NCBI GenBank assembly: GCA_002633005.1
Contig: NMRA01000243.1
Location: 294,449 to 358,448 of the forward strand
DNA: 64,000 bases
Direction: 5' to 3'
Source of the DNA: Phoronis australis
Taxonomy: Eukaryota > Phoronida > Phoronidae
Positions 23,601 through 36,700 of the stretch are shown in pieces (the stretch's first letter is position 1; the number at the start of each line of letters is the position of its first letter). A model generated the notes under the pieces. It ran no database searches. It worked only from the letters and a program-made list of their open reading frames with translations, and had not been told where the DNA came from. The position numbers and the translations under genes are program-made.

Positions 23601-26328
23601 GAGTTTTTAACACTTATCAGAACTAAAATTGAGTGCTCATGTATGCAGGTCATATGGATTAATCACATGGGGGAAATGTCCTGAGAAACTATTACCCCCA
23701 CCCCACACTCATCGTTGTCAATTTTAGTTCAGTCAACTGTTAAGAAATCCTATAAATCACTGGCAGTAATTTATTAACTCACGGTAGCTTCAATTTGGCG
23801 CAGTCGTCAGTTTGGCTCAACAACCCCTGCCAAATTGATGTGCACCAAATCAGTTTGGTGCAGGCATCAGTTTGGGCTGCAACGGCCCCATTTAGTCTCG
23901 AGTCCACCATAACTTCTTCAAGTTTTTTTACTTAGAATCATAATGTTAGCCTCCATGTGTTCACAAGACGTGTAGAAATTTTTGTAGTGTCCATTTTGCT
24001 GTACCTCCACTCGATTTTCAAATAATCGACATTGAAGTTTGAGTTTTTTGCTGACTTCTCCACAGCTGGTAATCCATACAGATCAAACCAGACATATACT
24101 GGTGATTGTATGTCCATTTGCAAGGCAAGGAAACACTGCATCACAATGTCAAGAGTGTTTCACCGATGGAATATCTGGATAAATCTTGTCTCTTTGTACA
24201 GTGATACTTAACTCGTTTCTAATTATTTGATTTAAAGTGTTTTGTGAACCAAGGGGACCTACTGCTGTTGGCCAAGTTTTGCTCATGCACTTAAAGTTAC
24301 CGATTGTCCGGGTCGATTGCTTGGACAGCATACGCCACCAATTCATTTTTCTCCACCGATTCCATATCATGTTGGTGTGGTCAAACTTTAGGAGTGTAAT
24401 GCCTGAGAACATCTGCAAAAATGCAATTTGTTTGTGATTCCGACTTAGTTTAAAAGGATTACCACCAAAGTTTGTTTGTCATAGATTTAGAAGCATAAGT
24501 GGGAAAATTCATTAGAGATTCTTGTGATAGCATTGTACGAATTACGGTAGAATAGTGAAATACATCGACGTTCGGCTGATCCCGGTGAATTGAGCTCTAG
24601 CACAACAATGTGTGCTGACATTGATAGTGTCACAATCGACATGTCTTGTTGTCCAGATTCCAGTATGTGTCAAGTACGACAATATGTCGCACGGTAAGGG
24701 ATGCCTTGCATGCTCTGGCGATTTTTCACCACATCGGTTGCGACGATTGAGTTATTTTTGACGTCCATGCTAGGCTGGTGCCTGACCCTCGGCTAATAAT
24801 ACATGTTTGATTTTGTTGAAATTGCATCTGAAGCATTATTAGATGGAAGCATTATGAGGGCTCTTTTCATTCATTTTGTTTTGGATATTGTGGCATTACC
24901 CTGACGATATCTACAGAGTAGTTAGTTGATTTGATGTTTTTAGCTGTTTTTTTAATGTCCCTTAAGTTTAAAATGACATGGTTACTGTTTAGTAATTCAC
25001 TCTTTACTGTCACTCATTGCTGAGTGGTGCAGTGTCTTTGGGGATTTCTTTGCCGAGTCAATTCTATCTCTAAAAATGGTGTCCGTGCCTGGTGAGATTG
25101 GGATGAACTAATCCCAACAATATTCCAGTAGGGTCGGGTGAATTAATGCTCAGGAAGTGCACACCGTTTCAAGAACACTTCTGAGGAGGTTATCTTCTCG
25201 ACGTCATCTGATAGTCCTTATCACCAGTATTTTGAATATCAAAAGTGAAAAATGAGATGGCTTCACTTTTGTGGCAGGAAAAATTTCGCTACAAACAATG
25301 AATGTGCTGTTTCCCACCCTTGTAAATGGTTACACAATCACCATTAGCTGTCAGACTTAATCTTGACTTCACTGAAGGGTTACTAGACTGTGCATAAAGT
25401 TGGCCATAAACTTAATAACTTCTAAGTCGATTAATTAAACATTGAGTAAGGTATAAGGAAATGGACTGCAGAAAATTTTCTACGCATAAATGCTAAAATT
25501 ATGATTCTAGGTTAAAAATTGAAGTTAAAATGTTGGATTCAATTGGGACCGGTACATCTGGCTTGTGCCGTTCCTGTGTTAAGATTTGATGCAGTGATTC
25601 CTGATTGTGAGCCTGAGGGCAATCACTGTGTGGTGCCTGTTGGTTCACTGGATGGAACTGGTATTTTATAGTGGCATCCTGTCGAAAATAATTTGATTTT
25701 CAGAGTGTTGGTCTCATGTTACCAGCTCAAATCACAGCTTGGATTGGCCAACCGTAAAATTATATATTTGAAAATGGCACATATGCACATTTCTCTCGAC
25801 TCGACATAGAATCATGATGAGGAAGGAGACCGATTTTATCAACAATCTTATCAAGTAGTTGTAAATATGACAATATAAACACTCTGTCCATTTCCTCATA
25901 TCATCAGACCAACCTGTTATGTATCTTAATACTTCAATGACTAATGTTGGCATAGTTTAGCACACAATTCCAGTGGAGCAGCACACTCAGCAAACGAATG
26001 AAGGGAATGAGGAATGACTGACTGCTTTCAGCGCCATCTGTCTGGTATCCCTGTCTGTCAGTGATATAACTCGGGAAACGTATTGGGTCTGTCATGGTCC
26101 TATATACAGATTACCAAGGAAGCCTATCTTCTGCTTACAAGCCATTACCGTAGGCGAATCTTTTCATAATGTCAAACGTTTTCCTCCACACCACCCGCTG
26201 TAAAGTTGGTTACATTTCCAGTTAGGTAGGATGTTGGCTTATCTCAAGTTGTCAAGATTGCTTCGAATGGTCACCCGTTCACTGAATATGTACAAGCTCG
26301 GTGTTCAACACGGATGCTTTTCTGTCTC

Positions 26329-26414
26329 ATATAACGTGCTCGTATTTTGAGAACCAGTTTGATGTCCGTTGTTCAGTGGAGAAAACTGGTTCTCAAAATT
26401 TGGTCACGTTATAT
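26329..26414. mobile_element. 86-bp palindromic MITE beside the DNAJC14 splice acceptor
   Basis: The termini are ATATAACGTG and CACGTTATAT, with inverted arms of about 35 bp containing TTTTGAGAACCAGTTT. A second copy, about 90 percent identical when reversed, is at 40002-40084. It ends only 33 bp upstream of the DNAJC14 exon at 26448, inside the preceding intron or 5' leader. Confidence 0.75.
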
Positions 26415-26447
26415 TGGACCATTACCGTTTTTCTTTTGTTATTGCAG

Positions 26448-27786
26448 GTCTATGATATGGACTGTCCTGGATCCCAGGATTCAGTTCAGGCTTCCAACTT
26501 GTTCGCCGATGACCTGTTCCAAGATCCGCCTGTCTTAAATGGCTACGGCCACCACATTGGGAGTTCAGGTGACTCTAGTCCAATGTCCGACTTCCAGCCG
26601 TGGTCCAGCTTTTCGGACTTTGGTCAGTACCACCAGGGGCCATCTTGGTCAGCATTTAGTGTCGGATCCGACCTATGTGGCCTGTCGGGACTGACAGGGT
26701 CATCTGAGAATCTCCATCGCCGTCCGAGGAGTAGCAGTGCGTTGTCCTCCTACAGCGACTATCTGGCGGCATTTGACGAGTCCGAGCTTTCTGGTCAGGC
26801 TAACTGCATCAGCCATGCAAGTGCGGATGGTCTTGATACCATGCACTGCGATCCGTTAGTTCACTCTGGGCGTAATCTGTACCAAGAAGCCATGAACCAG
26901 TGGACAAGTATGGCACCCCAGGGAAACTACGATCCCTTTGGTAATCATCTGGAATCCACCAAATTGCCTACCAAGCCCAGTTACTCTGAAGTTGCCAAAA
27001 ATCGCCCCGCTCCTCAGCGCTCCACCAATAACAAGAAGCCGGAAAAGAACCTGCCTCGTCCTCCGGTCGACGTTACTGCACTCACCCGTAAGAAGGGTCG
27101 CGTGCCCAGAGCTTTCAACAACCCCCGAGCACGACCCAAGTCATTTACACAAGGGGCGCCAGTGGTTAAGCCCAACTCAAAGTATGGTTTGGACGAGTTT
27201 GACGTTCCTGGCCAGGAGAAGGAGAAATTACGTCGCAGTGTCAGCGCCGACCCCCTCAATCACAGTCGCCGTGGTAGCTGCAGCAGTGTTGCTAGTAGTA
27301 ACGCGAGCCACACGGACGACCCCGCACACAAGATATCAAACCTCAATAAGTGTGAAGGCAACGAGCCCTCCACCAAGATGACTGGTGCTGATCAAGTGGC
27401 AGCGGCAACCAAACCCAAATCGTCATCAAGAGACGACTCGAGGGCTAACTCTGTCAAACAGAACAACGAGACCCAGACAGAGAAAGTGTTCTTTGATCCG
27501 CGGCGAATTTTCCAGTCGTCTCCTAGAAAGGTGTCTAACACCGCGGCGAAACCGAAAAACCGTGACCGTCCGGCAACCATCTTGAATAACGACACCACGC
27601 GGTTGCAACCATCATCTTCTAACAGTTCCTCAGTACACAAGGCCACCTACATCAACAATAATCTTCATGAGGGGATGGAGTCGCGCAAGAGGACCAACAC
27701 TGAGGTGAAACAGGACAATGTCCCCTCTTTTGAGGCTACGTCTGGCAGCAGTAGTAGTGCAAGCACTGTGAACATCAGCTTTCTGT
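26448..27786 (+). CDS. DNAJC14: DNAJC14 exon with start codon and disordered N-terminus
   Basis: The acceptor is ttgttattgcag. The ATG at 26457 has G at -3 and +4. The frame is also open upstream into the intron and MITE, but the acceptor and the loss of coding character there favour 26457. The donor is CTGT|GTGAGT, phase 1. [11 protein letters not shown] motif lies near residue 175. Confidence 0.9.
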
Positions 27787-30700
27787 GTGAGTCACCATTT
27801 TTGAAATTTACGTGTTACTTGTTCATTACATTATATGGTGTTTGGCTTGTCGATCATTTTTAACTGTAGTGTGTGGAAAATGTTTGGCCTGCCTGTAGTT
27901 TTTCAGACGTTGCATGTATGTAGTATTAAGGTTAGTGAAAGAAAAATATGATGGCCAAAATTAATTATCATGGTGAACTTAACTGAAGACTGATTTTCCT
28001 CTTGAGAAAATAACGTTATTTTGATTTTTTTCTGCTGGTAAAAATTGCCTAATCAGCTGTTTTGTAAACATTTGTTATCAATGTGTGCCATGACACAGTT
28101 ACTCAGACTGATAGTGGACCTTGAATGCTGTATTGTTGACATGTTTTCAGTGTCTGGCCTGTCAGTTGCCTACCAGTGGATTACGTGGTTCTTGAAAAAG
28201 TCGACAGCTTGCATTCTCGTTGTGCTGGTGCTGGCCTTGAAAGTCCTCTGGCTGGCGTGAGTATAAATTGTCTGCGGGTTTCTGCAATGCCTGCGGATTG
28301 CTGCATCTTTAGAACTGATTTTAATTTTCTGTGAGACTGTGCGGAGGCCCAAACCCGAGTTGGTCCAGCATGGCAAAAATAGTGCTCCTGTTCCCCACCC
28401 TGGACACAGTGCAGTCGGGAAAACTAAATTTTTTTAGTGTAATTTTTTTGCGACATACGTAGAATCAAAATAAAGCAAATCCCGCCACTGAAATACAAGC
28501 GTGCCTCAACATCGCAGTAGTCGTTAACCTGACATGTTCTCGACCAGTGTCGCTGCAGTTTTGTTCACAACATAAATTTGAACTTGTAGGAATTATAAAT
28601 CTCACAAAAAAGTTCAAAAATCTGTGACCGGTAATGACTGTGAGTTCAGGTTCTGCCCAGCTGTCTTGACGGCGTATTCAGCGTCATTCTTTCCGAATAC
28701 TTTCGGCGTGCACTGTAGGTGCGAGGTTATTACCCTGTAAGTCAAAGTTGTCACCAGTTTCCCGTTATTCACTCGGTGGACTTGACAAGATGTGTCTACC
28801 TGTAGCTGACGTGTTTGTGTTTGTCTTGAATGAATTGCGTGGGGAGAGAAGCTGCATTGAATGTGATATGGGGAAACCATATGCAGCTGGATTTCCTAAG
28901 TATTGGTGTACGATGCTGTTTCTTCGTGCGTTCTTATTCTTGCAAAGTTCAGGTTTGAATGGCATTACACGGTCGTTTTTGCTTATAAGGTAAACACTTG
29001 GCTTGTTCTTTTGTGCATTGGATGCAACGCATTTCAATTACTAATAACAAGTGATTAGGGCCAAGACCACTGTTTGAGACTGTTCTTGACCTTATTACTG
29101 GTCTGGGTCAACAAAAACCCATTTTACACCCTGTCTCGAGACGCATGAAACGTCCTCAATGGGTTTTCTCAAAGATGAAAAATTCTACAAAGCTATGTCT
29201 TTTTGCCTTGCTACATTCACTGGAAAAAATTTGAGGTGGCAAAAGTTGGGATTTTTGCATTTTTCTATCTAAAATCACAAATTCACGACTACCCCGGTAC
29301 CAGAGGAGGCCAGAATCCAAATGCTCTTCGACTCTAGATTCCCGAAATTTAGGTTGAAATATGTCATCACCAACCAGATTTTTGCAAATTTCTGTTAACA
29401 AATTCTCATTTTGTATTGGTTGCAGCTTCTTGACGGGTCTATACTATTTGATGGTTTTGGTGCAAAAAATCTGGTTTTTCATTAAGAAGAAGGTCCTTCG
29501 TATGAAAGGATTACCCGATGGTGGTCAGTACGACTGGTCCAAGTTTCCACGGCAACCTCGTCAGGAAGGATTAGAGGAAAACATAACACTGCCAACAACT
29601 GGTAGGTTTCCTGCTCGTCAGTCGACAGTCATGAGTGCTTGTTGAGAAAGTAAAATCTGTGATACGTTCAATTTTAATTTCATTTTTATGCGCCCACATA
29701 TTTATATGTGTACGCATTATGCCGTCATCTCTGTCCGTCTGTCCGTCCGTCCGTCCGTCCGGGCGGCGTCCGTCTGGCGTCCGGCGTCTGGCGTCCGGCG
29801 TCCGCTGCTCTATCTCCAAAACCCTTTGACATACGTTCATGAAATTTGGCACATATGTTCCATTCATGAATGGGACGGCATGTGCGAACTTTCGGACGGA
29901 TCCGACTACCGGTGTGCCCCCTAGTGGCAATTTTAGTTTTTTACGCTTACCTTTGTATCTTCAAAAGTATTGAACGGATTTTCATGAAATTTGGTATGTA
30001 GGCACCTATTAGTGAGATGACGCTATCCTACTGTTTTCAGATGGATTCGACGTAGTTTGCGCCACCTAGTGGCCATTTTTACTGTTTTCGAGTCTGTATT
30101 TTTGCGTCCACCCCTCTATCAACCAAACCGCTCAAAGGATGATTGTGAAAATTGGCGTGTATGTGCTTACTATAAGGAAGACAGCTGACAATGATTTTCA
30201 GACGATTTGGACTACTGTGGCGCCTCCTAGTGGCAGTTTTGTTTTTTTGCGCCCATGGCTGTATCTCCCAAACCGTTTGCAGGATCTTTACTAAATTTAG
30301 CAAGTGTATTTATGTGATGTTGACAACGGACGATGACGACTTTAGGATGATTCTGATTACCGGTATGCCTCTAGTGGCAATTTTAGTATTTGCCTCTAGT
30401 GGCAATTTTAGTATTTTACATTGACCTCTGTATTTTCATAGGTCTTCAGGTGTATACTTTGTGTTACTTCGTGACTGTGAAGGAAAAGTTCCAAGTAGAA
30501 ATTTGTTTCTGGCATTCTAATGCTGTGCTAATCTCGTATGTTGGTAAATTTGTTTTTAATTCTATGTTTCTGTGGTGCTTTAAGCAACTGGTGTATAGGA
30601 TGTGCTTGTATTATGAAGATTACTCACATTTTGCCCCTAGCCTATTGAGGAGACAATGACCATGCCTTTCCATTTTGCAAAGTATGCCCTCTACTGGCCA

Positions 30701-33700
30701 CTTTATGGTACCAATAAACAACCCTAGAAGGATACCGTATGCGATGCAATTGTGGGCGCATTTCAACGCTCCGCGTTGCTCTTGTTTATCATTTGTTCTG
30801 AAATATGACTACTGCAATTCCTTTAGCAGTCAATGTGGCTGACGAAAAAAATTTTGTTATGTCAAATTTCTATGCAAAAATAGTCAGAAAATTTTAATAT
30901 ATTGCTAGCATTGTTGGTACTGTGTAGATGTAAAACAGTGTGTAAAGTCTCCATTATTTGCAGTAAAGTAATCAGCCTTGTGAGAAATGACAATTTTGCC
31001 AATCATTTTTGTGCCAGAGAATTGCAGTACTGTAAGGTTGCTTATGCAAATGTGTTTGAAAGTTGCTTGTGTGTGTAAAACGTTTTTCAGAATGCATGTT
31101 TCTTAATGTTAAAAAGATTATGTTGGACCTTATCCACGAGACTGTGTGCAGTTAGTCGGACATCTAGAAAACTACAAATTAACCGCATTTTTTCAGAGTA
31201 GAAAACTTTATACCAGTCTTTCATAAATTGGGCGACTTGACCGTGTCTGGAGTAAAATTAAGCAAAACAGAAATTAAAGTACATTCATAGGAACCCAACG
31301 ATACCAGTAACATGGCCAAATTTCATTTGGAAAATGTTCCAAGGTGTAATTTCAAGAAAGCTGTTACAGTTTTTTGAAATATTTCGTTTTCGCTTCATGC
31401 AACTTTTGATTTTTCATAAAAATCGTGAAAGTCCTGTGTGTATAGCCGTCATGCAAAAGTGGAACTTTATAAAACAATCCAGACAGCGTTTTGGAAAACA
31501 GTGCATAGTTTCATACAAATCCGATTAAATGATTTCTGGAATATGTGTGACTGGTGTTGTAGCAGACCAAAAGGTAAAGCCACATATTACCATGTTAATG
31601 ACTAAAATGAAAATCGAATCCGTCAGTGACTGACAAAAACGCTTCAGAGATTACTGTGGTTGGCCGACACTAAAATTCGATAATGGCACGTGTACGCATT
31701 GCTGGTTGAGCTGTTAACAGAAATGGAATCCTAACAGTATGCTATTGATCACATTTTGTTTTTGGCCAAAACATGAGGACAAACTTAAAGACAATTAACC
31801 GAAACGGCGATCAATATGTCTTTGCTTTCATATGCGCTGATTTTAAAGTTTGTACTCGTATTACAGTAATGTATATACATATATGTATATGATAAGACTT
31901 GATTTGATGGAGTAAAGACCGAATTGGGATTTCATTTTATAGGCAGCTAAACAGGACGGAGTGCAGCTTTAAGTAATGTTGATTGCGTTCATGGCTCGTT
32001 TGTTTATTTCATTTTATTCACATTGTAGTGCAGACTAACATTCTTGCTATTTTAACCCTACAGGTGCTGAGGCAATGAAAAGGCTTCTGTCCTATAAAGG
32101 GAAAGACCCATACAGGTAATATCACAGTTAGTATTGTGTGTCATTGAAGTGTTAACACCCATACAGTTAACATTACAGTTAGTGCTGTCTGTCATTGAAG
32201 TGTTTACTAACATAGACATTTCATAAATCAGTAATGGTATTCACTTAACCCTTTTTGAGTAAAATTGATAGCATTATATATCAGTAACTAATACTTCAAT
32301 ATCACCTGGTGATAATTATCAAAAGTGCATAACGAAGCACTACTTTTAGATCAGTAAGCATTAAATCTCAACATGCCATTGCATTATTAACTAATGATGA
32401 AGTGAAATTGATGAAATTGCTAGATTGCAAGTACGTGTTTTTCTTTTGTTCATCGATTTTTTATTTGCAATGGCATATCTTCGAAAATGGGCAAAGTGTG
32501 GCTGTATTGTTAATGGATGTGCAAAGTAATGATTGCAACCTAGCTGGAATTTGTAGTTGTGGAGTTGTGGACTCATCCAAGGGCAGTATTATACAATGAG
32601 AAATTATACCCTTAGCTACTACCTTATTTTAAATTTTTGATTGTGATTTACACGTGTATCTTCTGTGGCTTGCGGGCATACCTGTTGTTTTTATGTGGTC
32701 AATAAATAGCAAGATTCACAGACTGAATAGAATTCATTGTTCTGAGTTAATGACTTCTAATGACTCGTATCTATATGTTAGTATGATGTTTTGCACGTTA
32801 TTGGTGGGGTTGTTGTTGTTGTGTTGTTGTTGTGGTGGTGTAAAGAATCAATAATTATTCTGTAGCTTGTCCTTGCTTGTGGTGTAGTTGAATCAAGAAT
32901 GTTCTGAATTCCTTTTCAGTATTCTTGGTTTACGACACGACGCATCTGATGACGATATAAAGCGATACTATAAAAAGCAAGCGTTTCTTGTTCACCCTGA
33001 TAAGGTGGGTCATTGTCTTCCAGTATGGTAGACTCTGGTATATAGGGTCACGGCCTTATGTTCAAGTGCATCTTATATTCATGCATATATTTGGGATAAT
33101 TGCAGATAAGGCCAAGCAAAAGCATAGTTGGTTCTGGTCTTTATCTCTATAAGGCCAAGCAAAAGCATACTACAAAAATGTCGCTCGCATCAATTTCAGC
33201 CAAGGTCCTGGGTTTTTTGGAATTCTGTACAAAGGCAAGTAAATGAGGGTAAGCAAGGTTTGAAACACCGTGCTTTGCCAAGTGATGAGTAAAAATTAAA
33301 AAATAAATTACATATCATTTTTGCTCGGTTCAGGTGAATTTTCTTTTTTGAAAAGGAAGCTTGATTTTCAAAAAAAATCATGATAACCAACTGTGTAATG
33401 TTTTTTGGCCTAATCTATTATACTTCTAAGGCCATGTCCTTCAGTGGCCATTACATGTAAAGGCGAATATCGTACTAATTTGAAATCAATATGAGCTTAT
33501 CTTATCTAAGTTTCTTATCACATGCTGTGACAGTTATGACTTGGAGTTTCACTCGCTGCAATCAAGCTTGAAGAATCGTGGTTATCGCAGCATACGAGTT
33601 GAGATTCAGTTGTGACTGTACAACCAGACTTGTTTTTACTCCCTGTAGAACCCTGAACCTGGAGCTGAGGAGGCCTTTAAGATTCTAGGACGTGCCTTCG

Positions 33701-36700
33701 AACTTATAGGTGACCCGGTAAGTCAGCATTATGTTGGCAGTTGTTAGAGGTCTTCAAGGGCTGTGTGATGTGACATTGCGTCTGCACATCCGGAACTTAC
33801 AGCTAGTGTGACTATTAAGTTGGGACATGCGTGCACTTTATTGTTTTGTGTCGATTTTTTGTTGAGAAATAGTACCAGTTAAGTAGTACGGTGAATTAAT
33901 GGTCTCGACTTTCTTGGCCCACGAGACCACACATCATCTTGCTTTAAACAAATATTTCATTTAATTAACAATATTTTTAAGTCCTGTGTTTTCTATTACC
34001 ATGTCGTTGTTCTCACTTTTCCCTTGATTAGGCGTAATGGTGTAGATTGGTACCATTGTCACGAATATGTAGTTTAGGTATACAAACTAACGGTCCGAAG
34101 TTTTATGGTTTGCTCCACTTTCCATTGTGCTGCTCCCCAATGTTGGAGAAGAGGGAAGTCTGTTGTCTTGTTTCTTAGTTTCGTTGTGTCTTCTATTCCT
34201 GTCGTGTCATTTTGAAACCATTTCTTGGTCATTTCATGGGCTCGTTTACTACTGTTCAGGTTAAACGCCAAGGGTACGATACTCAGCAATTCCAAGATAA
34301 CGCCATGGATGAAAATTTGGTAAGTTTGATTTTGCACAACTATTTCCAGGTTTCTGTTTTCTGATGAAGTCCTATAAAATTTCAAAGTCGAATACATGTT
34401 TTTCGCAGCCACCTAGCATCTGAGTCCAAATGTTCTTGAGACTTAGTTGTTAGAAGATTATCGAGTTTCGTTACAATTATATAACGTTGTTCAGGCATTC
34501 TGTATTCTCTTCGAACTGTTCAATGTTGGCGTTATTTGTGCTCTCATGATCTACAGGTGTTTACATCCTGAATGTGATCTACAGGTGTTTACATCCTGAA
34601 TGTGATCTACAGGTGTTTACATCCTGAATGTGATCTACAGGTGTTTACATCCTGAATGTGATCTACAGGTGTTTACATCCTGAATGTGATCGATCCATTC
34701 TGTCAAATGTATATACTGCAGCCAGGAAGATATGCAGTTCGTGAGAAAAGAATTGTGTAGTAATAGCACTGTTAATGAGCACACCCTTGCAATATGTGAG
34801 GGAGGATGATTTAATTTGGTGTTATCCGTCCGTATGTTTAGATCAAGACCCCGCTATGTGTGATGGTGTTGCGCACCGCACGGCAGGTCACCGTAATTAT
34901 TTCGAGTATGGTCTTTGCAGCGAGAGTTTACAGATCTGCTTCAAAGGTTTCACGAAAAAATGGAGGAGGCAGCCAATCAGATGCGTTGTGATACGTGCGG
35001 TGGCAAGCATCGACGCCTCCGCACCGATCTCCCATGGTACAGCGCCCGCCGCTGTGACCGGTGTCAAACAAGACATTCGGCAAAAGAGGTCTGTAGTCGA
35101 GATCAGTTTCATCGTTTTATTCTTTATTGCGGCAAGTACTGACACATTAGCACTCTGACCTTTCTTGGGTTAGCAATCGCCGCAGTGGCTGGTGTCAAAC
35201 TAGACACGACTAAAGAGGTTTGTTGTATATAGTTGAATAGAAATAGACTCATAGGGAAAACCTGGAAAACTGGACAAAAAGTTCTCATGGAAAATGAAAA
35301 ACCCTCAGCTTTGCAAGCTCTATTACTTAGAGTTCATACAATACAAGCCAAGGTATTCCGAGAAAATGACGTGGAATTCCTTGTCATGCCACACATGCGA
35401 AAGCCAAATTTGTCGTCATAGTAGTCTTCCCTCTGGACTGAGAATTAGGGGGATTTACCTGGAAAGTTAATAAGGTGGAAAATGCATTTTGTAATTGGAA
35501 TTATGTCGCCCTAATAGTTATTGCCAGTCATTTTTGCTGATAACGGAATTGGGCGTCGTGACCAAGAAACGGTACTTTGATTGCCATTGACGTGCACGGG
35601 ATCTGTATAAATGATTAAGTAGAACTCAAGAATCTCCTGATGTTTGCTTCCAATGGTTTGTGCTTTCAACTGTTCACCTGTTATTCCCCTAACCATGCCA
35701 GACCCCTCAATTCTAAATGGACTCTTCCAGGGTGATATATGGGCTGAAACAAGTATGTTGGGCTTTCGCTGGAACTACTTCGCCTGCATGGACAATGAAG
35801 TATACGATATAACTGAACTCGCTGCTTGTCAGGTACCGAATCGTAGGCTGCCATGGTTATTGTGAGCATTGGCTCTTGTGTAAATGATTTTGCTTGTGCA
35901 GTGAATAATAATATTCCAGACCAGAGGTCACATTTTTGCCCAAATTTTACAGGTGTGGGGGGAGGGGATTTGCGTAGGGTCCTAAGCTGTAACTTAGTTG
36001 ACCTTATAGATAATTTGACATTTATGAATACACTTTTCATTACATGGTAAATCCCAGGTGCACTTGCTGTGTTGTAATTCAACAAGAGATATATTTCAAT
36101 TCGCAATAACAGGAGACTCGTTTTTTCTCTTAGCATTACTAACAATGAAAAGAGAGACGGTTGTTTCACTAGTGCCACTTAACGAATGTCTCATTGCATC
36201 ACTTTGTACCTGAACGATCCTCTTGTTCTCCAGGTTGACAACTTCCGGCACGTCATGGCCAACTCACACTCTGTCTCTCTGCGAATGCAGACCAACAGTG
36301 GTAGACATCATCACAGTTCATCCAGATCCAGGTGGGTTGCAGTGTGCTCGTTCTCCAAGCCGCACTGTCCGAAACATTAAGTATGAAGTTAGACCATTAT
36401 AAAACCAGCCTCGGCTTCAACGTTAGTCAGATTATAAGTGACTTATGGGGTCTGTTTCATGAAAAGGGATGCAAGAAATTTACGCTCCCGCCTGACTATA
36501 TCGTTGAATGAAGATTTAGCCTTCTAATTATGAACACAATGTTACTCTAGTGAGCTGTAATTAATACTTTTCAGAAATACCATATTGCTGTACCTTTAGG
36601 CCCATGGGACTGTATCCGAAATGATGCCTTTTTCCGAAGTAATGCCTTTTTAAGGGCCTGTTTTCACCCAAGGGATTCGCATATTGGCACATGCGCCTAA

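Larger units (their letters stand above)
22696..23884. mobile_element. Composite repeat with 100-bp inverted ends
   Basis: TTGCAGCCCAAACTGATGCC with GCACCAAAATG at 22696-22797 is the inverse of 23786-23884, which ends AGTTTGGGCTGCAAC. The roughly 1-kb interior holds the hAT-like piece 22821-23005 and a third repeat at about 23010-23600. The structure suggests one element that received later insertions. Confidence 0.55.
17422..26447. other. Gene-poor, repeat-rich interval between otopetrin and DNAJC14
   Basis: The two flanking genes are divergent, so their promoters and any non-coding first exons should lie here. I could not recognise a promoter or a first exon for DNAJC14. Contents include the truncated hAT-like element at 20823-21342, a MITE at 21343-21481, the nested repeats at 22696-23884 and the 163-codon open frame at 19304-19795. 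No protein-coding exon could be supported. Confidence 0.55.

Noticed and set aside
28748-28993. Possible extra DNAJC14 exon between 28256 and 29426
   Set aside because: The flanking exons already join in the correct phase (GC|C giving Ala), and the frame here has no good acceptor and no family resemblance.
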